A stretch of 13,966 nucleotides of DNA from Lentisphaeria bacterium (GTDB lineage Bacteria > Verrucomicrobiota > Lentisphaeria > Oligosphaerales > Oligosphaeraceae). A program made the position numbers and the translations under genes. The notes beneath the pieces are model-generated. The model saw nothing but the letters and a program-made list of their open reading frames with translations, made no database searches and was not told the origin of the DNA. Position 1 is the stretch's first letter. Each line of letters begins with the position of its first letter. This document shows positions 1 through 6,769 of the stretch, one piece after another. Where the stretch lies: assembly GCA_016302725.1 (NCBI GenBank), contig JAEDNB010000039.1:1-13966 (forward strand). Reading direction: 5' to 3'.

Positions 1-1019
1 CCGGTGGTTTCGGGGAAGCCGCAGAGGAGATTCATGTTCTGGACAGCCTGTCCGCTGGCTCCCTTGGTGAGATTGTCGATGGCGCTGGAGACCACCAGCC
101 TGCCGGTATGGGCGTCGAAGACGCACCCCACCTCGCAGAGATTGGTGCGGGTGACATGCTTGGTGTCCGCCAGTTTTCCCGGGGCGAGGACGCGGACGAA
201 GGGTTCCTGTGCGTAGGCCTGCCGCAGTGCCTCCCGGGCTTCCTCCAGCCCCTTTCCCGGCCTGGGGGTGAGGAGGATGGAGGAGTGGATGCCCCGGTTG
301 ACCGGCACCAGATGGGGCAGGAAATTCATGGTGACGGAGGGCACCCCCGCCGCCGCCGCCAGTTCCTGTTCAATCTCCGGGAGGTGTCGATGTCCGTTGA
401 CGCCGTAGGGGCGGAGGCTTTCGTTGACTTCCGGGAAGATGTAGTCCAGGGCGACTTTCCGTCCTGCCCCGGTGACACCGGACATGGACATGGCCACGAT
501 GCCCTCGGGGGAGGCCACCCCTGCCTTCAGGAGGGCGATGGTGGGAAGGAGGATGCTGGTGACATAGCATCCCGGGTTGGCCACCAGCCGGGCCTTGCGG
601 ATTTCCTCCCGGTAGACCTCGGGGAGCCCGTAGACTGCCTGGGGGAGCAGTTCCGGGGCGGGGTGGGGCATCTTGTAGTATTTTTCGTAGACGGCAGGGT
701 CCCGGAGGCGGAAATCCGCCGAAAGGTCGATGATTTTGCATCCCTTCTCCAGGAGGGGGGCGGCGTATTGGGAGGCCAGCCCGTTGGGCAGGGCCAAAAA
801 GACAACTTCCGCCGATTGGGCGACGGCCTCCACGTCAGGGGCGATGAAGCGCAGGTCGCATTCGCCATAGCGGGGGAAGAACTCCCCCACGGGCTTGCCG
901 GCGTTCTCCCGGCTGGTGATGGCGGTGAGGTTCACGCCGGGATGGTGCAGAAGAAGCCGCAGGAGTTCCTCGCCGGAATATCCGCTGCCCCCGATGATGG
1001 CCACTTGGATCTTTTTCAT
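1..1019 (-). CDS. argC: N-acetyl-gamma-glutamyl-phosphate reductase (3' end cut by window edge)
   Basis: NADPH-dependent reduction of N-acetylglutamyl phosphate to the semialdehyde, the third step of arginine synthesis in the cytoplasm. Reading the minus strand from the ATG at 1019 gives 339 uninterrupted codons that run off the left edge. The N-terminus (MKKIQVAIIGGSGYSGEELL) carries the GxSGY(S/T)G nucleotide-binding motif. NPGCYVTS near residue 150 contains the catalytic cysteine, and HRHLPEIEQEL and the late NLTKGASGQAVQNMN match the family. The last visible residues, GFPETTG, lie at the usual C-terminal end, so only a few residues are missing. It follows rpsI but is separated from it by a 337-nt gap with a terminator, so it is probably a separate transcript. 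The ribosome binding site is weak (AGGGA close to the ATG). Identification is confident. Confidence 0.96.
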   Translation of the reverse strand, partial: MKKIQVAIIGGSGYSGEELLRLLLHHPGVNLTAITSRENAGKPVGEFFPRYGECDLRFIAPDVEAVAQSAEVVFLALPNGLASQYAAPLLEKGCKIIDLSADFRLRDPAVYEKYYKMPHPAPELLPQAVYGLPEVYREEIRKARLVANPGCYVTSILLPTIALLKAGVASPEGIVAMSMSGVTGAGRKVALDYIFPEVNESLRPYGVNGHRHLPEIEQELAAAAGVPSVTMNFLPHLVPVNRGIHSSILLTPRPGKGLEEAREALRQAYAQEPFVRVLAPGKLADTKHVTRTNLCEVGCVFDAHTGRLVVSSAIDNLTKGASGQAVQNMNLLCGFPETT

Positions 1020-1147
1020 GGTTCCCTGATTGAAGTGAGGTGGATGTTGCGTGCGGACATTAAGCCACGGCCCTAGGCGGAATCCCCGCGCAAGCCCAAG
1101 GGACGGGGGGATGCCCGCAGGAGGGAAAGAGCTTCCTTGGCGGACAA

Positions 1148-1188
1148 GGGGAAGGCAAGGACTACACCCCTTTCCCTTGCCCTTCCCC
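1148..1188 (-). other. Hairpin in the argC upstream region
   Basis: The segments at 1148-1160 (GGGGAAGGCAAGG on the plus strand) and 1175-1188 (CCTTGCCCTTCCCC) pair over 13 bp with one bulged base, around a 14-nt loop. No U-tract follows on either strand, so it is not a standard intrinsic terminator. It could be a leader structure of the argC transcript or a second stabilising stem after rpsI. The pairing is visible; any function is unknown. Confidence 0.4.
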
Positions 1189-1208
1189 CCGCATACGGCC
1201 CGGAGACG

Positions 1209-1256
1209 GAAAAGAAAAAGACGGAGCCCGCGTCTGTAAACGGGGGCGTCCGTCTT
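1209..1256 (-). terminator. Intrinsic terminator after rpsI
   Basis: On the minus strand an 8-bp stem (AAGACGGA with TCCGTCTT) is extended by a further GC-rich helix after a single bulge, closing on a loop of about 8 nt. It is followed by a U-rich tract (TTTTTCTTTTCC across the end of the stem). It lies about 100 nt beyond the rpsI stop and would end the rplM-rpsI transcript before argC. Confidence 0.75.
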
Positions 1257-1356
1257 CTGTCGACAAGGGGGATTCCGGAAGCCGCAGCCTCCCCGTCCCC
1301 GCACCTGGACAAACAGGGGAGACGGGGGGAGGAGGGCGGAAGCCGGGAAATCCAGC

Positions 1357-1755
1357 CTATCGCTTGCTGAACTGGAAGCGCTTGCGGGCGCCGGGCTGAC
1401 CGGGCTTCTTACGCTCCTTCTCCCGGGAGTCACGGGTCAACATGCCGGCCTTCTTCAGGGGGGCGCGCAGGCCTTCCTCCGCCTTCTCCAGGGCACGGGC
1501 GATGCCGTGGCGCAGGGCGCCGGCCTGGCCCACCATGCCGCCTCCATCCAGGGTGGCGTAGATGTCAAACTCGCCCGCCTTGCTGGTGAGCACCAGGGGC
1601 TGCTGGATGAATCCGCGGATGGATTCCGTGGTGAAATAGTCGTTGAAGGCACGGCGGTTCACCGTGATCTTTCCGGTGCCATGGGTCATGCGCACACGGG
1701 CGCTGGCGGACTTGCGTCGACCGATGGTCAGAATCACTTCGCTAGCTTCGGCCAT
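1357..1755 (-). CDS. rpsI: Small ribosomal subunit protein uS9
   Basis: Ribosomal protein S9, whose C-terminal tail reaches the P-site tRNA in the 30S subunit. The 132 residues match the usual length of about 130. Family marks are TIGRRKSASARV near the start, GKITVNRR, the central LDGGGMVGQAGALRHGIARAL, LTRDSREKERKKPG and the invariant terminal FQFSKR. The start at 1755 lies 38 nt after the rplM stop and has an AGGA box about six bases upstream. Position directly after rplM is the near-universal bacterial arrangement, and the two are almost certainly cotranscribed. Nothing is missing. Confidence 0.98.
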   Translation of the reverse strand: MAEASEVILTIGRRKSASARVRMTHGTGKITVNRRAFNDYFTTESIRGFIQQPLVLTSKAGEFDIYATLDGGGMVGQAGALRHGIARALEKAEEGLRAPLKKAGMLTRDSREKERKKPGQPGARKRFQFSKR

Positions 1756-1793
1756 ATTGTTCCTATGTCCTCAAAGGGGGTTGTTCCGGGGGG

Positions 1794-2240
1794 TTAAAAC
1801 TGGTTCTTCAGGGTCAGGGGCTGGGCGCCCTGGGCCACATACTGGTGCTGGGGGAGGTCCCCGGCGTAGACCTTGAGCTTGCGGAACTGGTCACGGCCCA
1901 GTTTCCCGTTGGGCATCATGCCCCAGACGGCACGCTTGATGATTTCCTCGGGATGCTTCTCCCGCATCACGTCGGCCCTGGTGCGCTTCAGGCCGCCGAC
2001 CCATCCGCTGAAATCCTGGTATTCCTTCTTGGTGGACTTGTGGCCGGTGAGGACCACCTTGGCGGCATTGGTGACCACCACGTAGTCGCCGGTGTCCAGG
2101 TGGGGGGTGTAGATGGGCTTGTGCTTGCCGCGCAGAATCATGGCAATCTGGCGGGCCATCCGTCCGAGCACCTGATGGTCGGCGTCAACAATCCACCACT
2201 TGCGCTCGATTTCGTTTTCCTTGGGGAGAAAAGTTTTCAT
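1794..2240 (-). CDS. rplM: Large ribosomal subunit protein uL13
   Basis: Ribosomal protein L13, an early assembly protein of the 50S subunit. The 148-residue product is slightly longer than the typical 142. Signature stretches are WWIVDADHQVLGRMA (residues 15-29), GDYVVVTNAAKVVLTGHK (51-68) and AVWGMMPNGKLGR (104-116). The ATG at 2240 is the family start (MKTFLPK) although no Shine-Dalgarno sequence precedes it; the bases just upstream are pyrimidine-rich (CCTCCCTGAAAC). It is the first gene of the rplM-rpsI pair. A promoter-like sequence at 2299-2328 would give a leader of roughly 50 nt. Confidence 0.98.
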   Translation of the reverse strand: MKTFLPKENEIERKWWIVDADHQVLGRMARQIAMILRGKHKPIYTPHLDTGDYVVVTNAAKVVLTGHKSTKKEYQDFSGWVGGLKRTRADVMREKHPEEIIKRAVWGMMPNGKLGRDQFRKLKVYAGDLPQHQYVAQGAQPLTLKNQF

Positions 2241-2298
2241 GTTTCAGGGAGGGATATGGGGTATGGTCAAAAAAGATTTCGTATCACGGGCGAGTTGG

Positions 2299-2328
2299 AT
2301 AATCTAGCGTCCTTTTCCGCTTTTTCAA
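2299..2328 (-). promoter_or_regulatory. Probable sigma-70-type promoter of rplM-rpsI
   Basis: On the minus strand TTGAAA (2328-2323) matches five of six bases of the -35 consensus. An AT-rich TAGATTAT follows, giving a -10 of TAGATT at 2306-2301 (16-nt spacer) or GATTAT at 2304-2299 (18-nt spacer), each four of six. It is the best promoter match I found in this GC-rich window. It lies upstream of a ribosomal gene with no close cotranscribed neighbour. The exact -10 is undecided. Confidence 0.6.
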
Positions 2329-2358
2329 CCCTCCCGAAGGGAAATCCGCAGGGGTGAG

Positions 2359-3066
2359 TCAGTTGGGGATTTTGCCCAGCATGGACCATGGCCTGGCGGT
2401 TCGGATGGCGAAGAGGAGGTATCCCACCTCCGCCTCCAGGGGGTGGCTTTCCCGGACTTCCATGCGGGGCGCCTCGTCGCAGAGGGCGATGGCGAATTCG
2501 TTCCTGCCGTCGGGCAGGATGGTGGCGGTGGCGGAGCCCCGGGCCCCGGTGACGGTGAGCCTATAGTGGACATCGGGGGATTCCTCGAAGGCGTAGGCGG
2601 CGTCGTTTCCGTAGGCGGAGAGCCAGTTGAGCAAATCCTGGTCCTTCAGGCGGGCGAAGATGCCCAGCCCCTCGGGCTTGGTGAGCTTGAATTGCTGGAT
2701 GGTTCCCAGGACCCCGCTGGTGATTGCCTCCTTGAGTTTCGCCATGGCCCATTCATATCTCCAGGAGCCCAGCCAGCAGACCTGGATGTGACGGCGCTTG
2801 GCGGCGGCCCAGAGTTTCTTCAGGGAGTCGGGGGTTTCCCCTGCGAGCCCGCAGAGGGCGAAGGGGAGCTTTGCCTTCAGGAGGAGCTTGATGACATCCT
2901 GGCGGTTTTCTTCGTCTTCGTCCACGATGGCGGCCTTGGCCTTGGCCAGTGCCTCCGTGCAATCCTCGTCGGGGTTGAGGATGAGGATGTCGTCCCTCCG
3001 TTTGCAGACTGCCTGGCTGCAGGGGGAGAGGAAATTCCGGGTGAAGTAGAGGATGTCGTCTTTCAT
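2359..3066 (-). CDS. Degenerate Gfo/Idh/MocA-like protein, probably not an active oxidoreductase
   Basis: The 235-residue product resembles a shortened Gfo/Idh/MocA oxidoreductase. Residues 44-130 follow the family order: KAAIVDEDEEN where the family has a 'DAVVIATPN..H' strand, a helix, KLPFALCGLAGETPDSLKKL where 'KHVLCEKPLA' is expected, HIQVCWLGSWRYEWAMAKLK, then SGVLGTIQQFKLTKP. Residues 140-150 (LKDQDLLNWLS) correspond to 'HDLDLL.WL', and VGYLLFAIRTARP near 214-226 to the usual C-terminal 'FLDAIRTGRP'. Missing are the N-terminal GxGxxG NAD(P) loop and the EKP catalytic lysine motif. The family usually has about 330-400 residues. The start at MKDDILY (3066) is preferred because the 26 in-frame codons upstream encode an Arg/Pro-rich, noncoding-looking stretch; neither start has a clear ribosome binding site. 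It lies 114 nt after the protease gene. Family membership is inferred from pattern only; no function is assigned. Confidence 0.75.
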   Translation of the reverse strand: MKDDILYFTRNFLSPCSQAVCKRRDDILILNPDEDCTEALAKAKAAIVDEDEENRQDVIKLLLKAKLPFALCGLAGETPDSLKKLWAAAKRRHIQVCWLGSWRYEWAMAKLKEAITSGVLGTIQQFKLTKPEGLGIFARLKDQDLLNWLSAYGNDAAYAFEESPDVHYRLTVTGARGSATATILPDGRNEFAIALCDEAPRMEVRESHPLEAEVGYLLFAIRTARPWSMLGKIPN

Positions 3067-3180
3067 GGTGTGGCGTGGAGTTTCCCCTTGGCGGGGGGGT
3101 GGTTCCCGGGCCGCGCCGCCATTCCCCGCGGGGCGGGGGCGCATGGCGTCGTGGGTGTGGGGCGTGGTGTCTTGGCCGTT

Positions 3181-6090
3181 TCAGACGGGGAGTGGGTGGA
3201 GGGTGAAGCCGTCGGGCGCGTCTTCCCGGGGGCCCAGGGCGCAGTCGTTTCCCTTTTGGCCCAGGAGGTTTTCCAGGGCCTGGAGGACTTGCGCAGGGGT
3301 GGTCTTCTGGACCTCCTCGAAGAGTTTCGCCCGGGTTTCGTTGGAGGCGTCTCGCCGGAGGAGGGCATGGAGGAAGCCCACGGCCTCGGCGGGCCTCCTG
3401 GGGGTCAGCATGGGGCCCAGCACCTGGAGGATGGCGCGGTCCACCGCCTCCTGGGGGAAGGGGTTTTCATGGAGGAAATCCAGGATTCCGTCGAAGGCCT
3501 GGTAGGTGGCCTGGCAATGGGGGTCGTCGTGGGCGCGGAGGGTGGCCAGGGAGGAGGCGGGCTGGTAGGTGAGGGTGCATCCGTAGGCCCCGCCCTTGGC
3601 CCGGATTCGGTCCCAGAGATATCCTGTGGAGAGGAGATTGGTTCCCAGGAGGAGGGGGACGTAGTCTGGGTGGGAGTCGTGGGGGGCGGGGAGGAGGCGG
3701 AGGTTGGTGTGGACCTTGGTGGGGAGGGGGACGTATTCCCTTCTGCCGGCGGGGCGGGGATGGTGGAAGGCGTCCATCTGGGCCTTGGCGGAGGCCAGGG
3801 CCCCCTGGGGTTTCCAGAGGGAGGCAGTTTCCTCCATCACGCTCCACACGCCGGGGGTTTCGGTGGCGGCGGCGGAGGCGACGGCGGGAATGCCCCGGAG
3901 CCATCGGGCGATGGCCTCCATTTTTTCGGCGAGGTCATCCAGGGCGTCTTCGGGGAGTCTGGCCAGCTCCTGGACCAGTTGGTAGTCGGCGGGGCCGTGG
4001 GCCTGCGCCGAGAAGGAGAGGGCGGGGGAGAGCCCGTCCGCGGCGATGGCCATGCCCATCAGGAAATTTTCCCGCTTCAGCAGGGCGGCGGAGGCGGCGC
4101 TGGCATCGGCGCGGAGGAGTTCGTGGAGGCGCTTGCGTTCCCGAAAGGAGCATTCCATGAGCCTTTGGCGGAAGAGTTCCGCCGCCTGGGGGAAGAGGGG
4201 GTCCAGGGAGGCAAAGGAGGCCTCCAGGGCATATCCGGTGGGTTCCGGGCTGTTGCGGGAGGTATGGATGAGGGGGGTGAGGGAGAAGACGGCCCCCAGG
4301 CGGGCCCACTTCTGGTTGAATTGGTCATAGGTCTCCTGGCGGGTGCCCACCCTGGGGAGGAGACGGGTGAAGAGCCCCAGGTAGGGGACCAGTTCCGGGG
4401 GGAGGGAGGAGGCGTCCAGGGTGAAGGCCAGTTCGCTGAGCCCGTTGGTGAAATCCGTGCTTCTGCGCACCCGCAGGCCCGAGGGGAAGCGTCCATCCTC
4501 GTAGGGCAGGGGTGCGGGGGAGGAGGGGAGGTCGGTGCGTCGGAGGAGGGGGATGGTGGCCAGGGCCTCGGGGGAGTCCTCCTGGAGGGCCTTTTGCTGG
4601 AGTTCCCTTTGGAAGGCCAGGGTCCTTTCCCGTTTCCGTTCGCTCCATCCCGCCAGTTTCCTGGCCAGGCGCGCCTCCTGCCGGGCGTCCTGCCGGGCCT
4701 TGAGGGACGGGTCGGGGCGCAGTTCCACCCGCACCCGGCGGGGATTCCGCAGGAACCAGGTCTCCAGAATCTCCTCCAGGCGGCGGGGATTTTTCCGGAG
4801 CAGCTCCTGGAGAAGGGGGAGCCGCTGGGATTGCCGCAGGAAGAGGAAGGGGTCGTCCCCATATTGCCAGGCGGCCACCACATCCTCCAGGAGCTCGTAG
4901 ACATAGTCCCTCCCGATGACCTGGTTTTTCGCCTGGAAACGGGTGATGGCGCCCTCCACCGTTTCCCGGGGGAAGCCCTTTTCCGCGCATTCCCGCAGCA
5001 CGGAGAAGACCAGTTTTTCGAAGCGGGGGAAGTCCTTTGGCTTCACGCCCCGCATGCCCACGCTGAAGGAGGCGAAGCGGGTCTCGTTGTCATAGCCGCT
5101 GCCCAGGAGGGCGCTCCCCAGCCCGGATTCCATCAGGGCGCGGGTAAGGGGCGCGGCGGCATGTCCCAGCAGGATGGCCTCCAGCAGTTGGAAAAGGAGG
5201 TCCAGTTCCATGTCCCGGCCCTCGTCCAGCGCCCAGGTCAGGGCGACCAGCCCCGTGCCGTTCTTCTGGGAACTGGGGTCCGGGACAAAGGGACGGCGGC
5301 AGACGCGGGGCTTCCCGGGGGCGGGGGGGAGGGGCCGCCTGGAGGGGGCGGGGACGATGGTGCCCAGTTCGGCCAGGTCGCTTTGCAGATGGCGTTCCAG
5401 GACGGCCAGTTTCTCCTCGGTGGGGATGTTGCCGTAGAGGACCACCTTGGCCACAGAGGGGTGGTAGTGGCTGTGGTGGAAGTCCACGAACTGCCTGTAG
5501 GTCAGGGAGGGGATGCGTTCCGGCACGCCGCCCGAGTCGTAGCGCAGGGAGGTGTGGGGGAAGAGGGCCTTCTCCGTCACGCGCCCCATAACCGTGGCGG
5601 GGTTGGAGTAGTATCCCGACATCTCGTTGTGGACGATTCCATTCAGGGTGAGGGTCTGGTCCTTTCCCTTCCCGTGGAGCTCATGGTGCCATCCCTCCTG
5701 CCCCAGGGTCTGGGGGGTGAGCAGCGGGTGGAAGCAGGCGTCCCAATAGACCTCAAGGAGGTTGAAATAGTCCTGGGGACAGCAGGTGATGAAGGGGTAG
5801 ATGGTGCGGTCCGGATAGGTGCACGCATTGAGGAAGGTGGCCACGCTGGATTTCAGCAGGCAGACGAAGGGATCCTTCACGGGATATCTCCGGGACCCCT
5901 CCAGGACGGAGTGCTCCACGATGTGGGCCACGCCCGTGTCATTCTCCGCCTCCGTGGAAAAACAGAGGCAGAAGAGGTTCTCCGGGTCGTCGGCCTCCAT
6001 GCTCAACACCTCCATCCCGCAGGTATGGCGATAGCGCTTGGCGACAAGCCGGCGGGAGGGGAAGGGGGTGACGTCAACGGGGGTGAACAT
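3181..6090 (-). CDS. M16C zinc metallopeptidase, presequence protease (PreP/Cym1) type
   Basis: Large two-lobed zinc peptidase that in this family encloses and degrades short unstructured peptides, such as cleaved targeting or signal peptides. The 969 residues fit the PreP size. The inverted zinc motif HIVEH is at residues 56-60 (zinc ligands H56 and H60, catalytic E59). The third ligand is E156 in GIVHNEMSGYYS, 96 residues further on, the same spacing I recall for plant PreP. QEGWHHEL (131-138), YDSGGVPERIPSL and FHHSHYHPS follow the PreP pattern, and RAKGGAYG at about 830-837 is the conserved C-terminal substrate-binding loop. No signal peptide is seen, so it is probably cytoplasmic. The start at 6090 (MFTPVDV) is chosen over one 15 codons upstream in a Pro/Phe-rich stretch; neither has a Shine-Dalgarno sequence. 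It stands after the rplQ terminator and may be cotranscribed with the following gene. Confidence 0.92.
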   Translation of the reverse strand: MFTPVDVTPFPSRRLVAKRYRHTCGMEVLSMEADDPENLFCLCFSTEAENDTGVAHIVEHSVLEGSRRYPVKDPFVCLLKSSVATFLNACTYPDRTIYPFITCCPQDYFNLLEVYWDACFHPLLTPQTLGQEGWHHELHGKGKDQTLTLNGIVHNEMSGYYSNPATVMGRVTEKALFPHTSLRYDSGGVPERIPSLTYRQFVDFHHSHYHPSVAKVVLYGNIPTEEKLAVLERHLQSDLAELGTIVPAPSRRPLPPAPGKPRVCRRPFVPDPSSQKNGTGLVALTWALDEGRDMELDLLFQLLEAILLGHAAAPLTRALMESGLGSALLGSGYDNETRFASFSVGMRGVKPKDFPRFEKLVFSVLRECAEKGFPRETVEGAITRFQAKNQVIGRDYVYELLEDVVAAWQYGDDPFLFLRQSQRLPLLQELLRKNPRRLEEILETWFLRNPRRVRVELRPDPSLKARQDARQEARLARKLAGWSERKRERTLAFQRELQQKALQEDSPEALATIPLLRRTDLPSSPAPLPYEDGRFPSGLRVRRSTDFTNGLSELAFTLDASSLPPELVPYLGLFTRLLPRVGTRQETYDQFNQKWARLGAVFSLTPLIHTSRNSPEPTGYALEASFASLDPLFPQAAELFRQRLMECSFRERKRLHELLRADASAASAALLKRENFLMGMAIAADGLSPALSFSAQAHGPADYQLVQELARLPEDALDDLAEKMEAIARWLRGIPAVASAAATETPGVWSVMEETASLWKPQGALASAKAQMDAFHHPRPAGRREYVPLPTKVHTNLRLLPAPHDSHPDYVPLLLGTNLLSTGYLWDRIRAKGGAYGCTLTYQPASSLATLRAHDDPHCQATYQAFDGILDFLHENPFPQEAVDRAILQVLGPMLTPRRPAEAVGFLHALLRRDASNETRAKLFEEVQKTTPAQVLQALENLLGQKGNDCALGPREDAPDGFTLHPLPV

Positions 6091-6119
6091 GGAGAATGGA
6101 AAAAAGGGAGGGAAAGGGG

Positions 6120-6149
6120 AAAAGGGGCGGGACAACCCCTCGCCGCCCC
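6120..6149 (-). promoter_or_regulatory. Terminator-like hairpin in the protease leader
   Basis: Seven GC pairs (GGGGCGG with CCGCCCC) enclose a 12-nt loop and are followed on the minus strand by TTTTCCCCTTTCC and then a further T-run. It begins only about 30 nt before the protease start codon, so it could be an attenuator or a third insulating terminator. The stem is visible; the role is a guess. Confidence 0.35.
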
Positions 6150-6192
6150 AGGCAACCGGGCGGGGAGGAAAACCAGGGAAGGGCGGAGGGGG

Positions 6193-6223
6193 GAAAGAAA
6201 AGCCAGCCCCCGGCTTCCCGGGG
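6193..6223 (-). terminator. Possible second terminator after rplQ
   Basis: CCCCGG and CCGGGG pair around a four-base loop (6208-6223). Six bases later on the minus strand comes the tract TTTTCTTT. The gap between stem and T-tract makes this weaker than the hairpin at 6264-6304, which precedes it. It may back up that terminator. Confidence 0.35.
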
Positions 6224-6263
6224 ACGGCCTACGGCCAATCCCTCTCCCCTCCCCCGAAAACGA

Positions 6264-6304
6264 ACAAAAAAGCCGGCGGTTCCCCCCCAGGGGAACAGCC
6301 GGCT
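6264..6304 (-). terminator. Strong intrinsic terminator of the alpha operon
   Basis: On the minus strand AGCCGGC and GTTCCCC arms pair with their complements (7 bp, one mismatch, 7 bp) around a 4-nt loop, and the stem is followed directly by TTTTTTGT. It starts 17 nt after the rplQ stop codon. This is the clearest Rho-independent terminator in the window and marks the end of the ribosomal transcript. Confidence 0.92.
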
Positions 6305-6320
6305 CTTCTCTGCCAGGAAA

Positions 6321-6764
6321 CTACTTCTCCTCGGCGGCGGGAGCCTCGGCGGCGGGAGCCTCGGCGGCGGGAGCCTCGGCGGCCTTCTTGGCGGCCTTCA
6401 CCTGCTCGTCATTCTCCACGAAGGAGAGGAGGGCCATCTCGGCGGCGTCGCCGATGCGCTTCCCCAGCTTGATGATGCGGGTGTAGCCGCCCTGGCGTTC
6501 CTTGAAGCCGGGGGCGACTTCGTCGAAGAGCTTCTTCACCAGGGTGGGGTTGTGGAGCTTGGCCACAGCCAGGCGGCGCGCATGGAGATCGCCACGCTTG
6601 CCGTAGGTGACCATTTGCTCGGCCAGCTGGCGGATGCGCTTGGCCCGCACCAGGGTGGTCTTGATCTGGCCGTGGTCAATCAGGCTGCAGACGGCATTGG
6701 CCAGCAACGCCCGCACGTGGGAGCTGCTGCGGTTGATCTTGAAGGTTGCAACGCGGTGTCTCAT
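6321..6764 (-). CDS. rplQ: Large ribosomal subunit protein bL17 with a repeated Ala-Pro-Glu tail
   Basis: Ribosomal protein L17 of the 50S subunit. Residues 1-118 are the standard core: MRHRVATFKINRSSSHVRAL, LIDHGQIKTTLVRAKRIRQLAEQMVTYGKRGDLHARR, then GYTRIIKLGKRIGDAAEMALLSFV. The usual protein has about 115-130 residues; this one has 147 because of a tail (121-147) containing three exact APAAE units and ending in EEK. Its DNA is an exact 15-bp tandem repeat. The ATG at 6764 is 5 nt after the rpoA stop and has a good AAGGAG box (6773-6778) lying inside the end of rpoA, so translation is probably coupled. It is the last gene of the operon. Confidence 0.98.
   Translation of the reverse strand: MRHRVATFKINRSSSHVRALLANAVCSLIDHGQIKTTLVRAKRIRQLAEQMVTYGKRGDLHARRLAVAKLHNPTLVKKLFDEVAPGFKERQGGYTRIIKLGKRIGDAAEMALLSFVENDEQVKAAKKAAEAPAAEAPAAEAPAAEEK
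6331..6383 (-). repeat. 15-bp exact tandem repeat inside rplQ
   Basis: On the plus strand the unit TCGGCGGCGGGAGCC occurs three times without a mismatch (6331-6345, 6346-6360, 6361-6375), then the first eight bases of a fourth copy. Read in the rplQ frame each unit adds five residues (Ala-Pro-Ala-Ala-Glu, cyclically), so copy-number change would keep the frame. Confidence 0.95.
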
Positions 6765-6769
6765 TGTGG

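Larger units (their letters stand above)
1020..1356. other. Gene-free spacer between rpsI and argC
   Basis: This 337-nt stretch has no credible coding region. It holds the rpsI intrinsic terminator (1209-1256), a second hairpin at 1148-1188 without a U-tract, and a GC-rich 3' tail of the rpsI message (1260-1356) with imperfect pairing between 1288-1303 and 1317-1338. The promoter for argC should lie between 1020 and about 1200, but I see no good -35/-10 pair there. The nearest AT-rich patch is around 1055-1065 and is not convincing. Confidence 0.7.

Noticed and set aside
108..1076. 322-codon plus-strand frame at the left edge
   Set aside because: It is the antisense of argC, which has its catalytic motifs intact on the minus strand.
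2325..2350. Hairpin CCCTTCGGGAGGG followed by TTGAAAAA after the Gfo/Idh-like gene
   Set aside because: The stem is only four pairs and the downstream tract is A-rich rather than U-rich on the transcribed strand, so it is not called a terminator. The same bases form the likely rplM -35 element.
3067..3144. Longer start for the Gfo/Idh-like gene
   Set aside because: The 26 additional codons encode Arg/Pro/Gly-rich sequence over a GC-rich palindromic patch without a ribosome binding site. They do not supply the missing GxGxxG motif either.
2443..6486. 1347-codon open frame on the plus strand
   Set aside because: It lies antisense to the protease and Gfo/Idh-like genes and is dominated by Gly, Glu and Val, as expected when GC-rich third positions remove stop codons. 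It shows no recognisable domain, and the minus-strand protease has full catalytic motifs.
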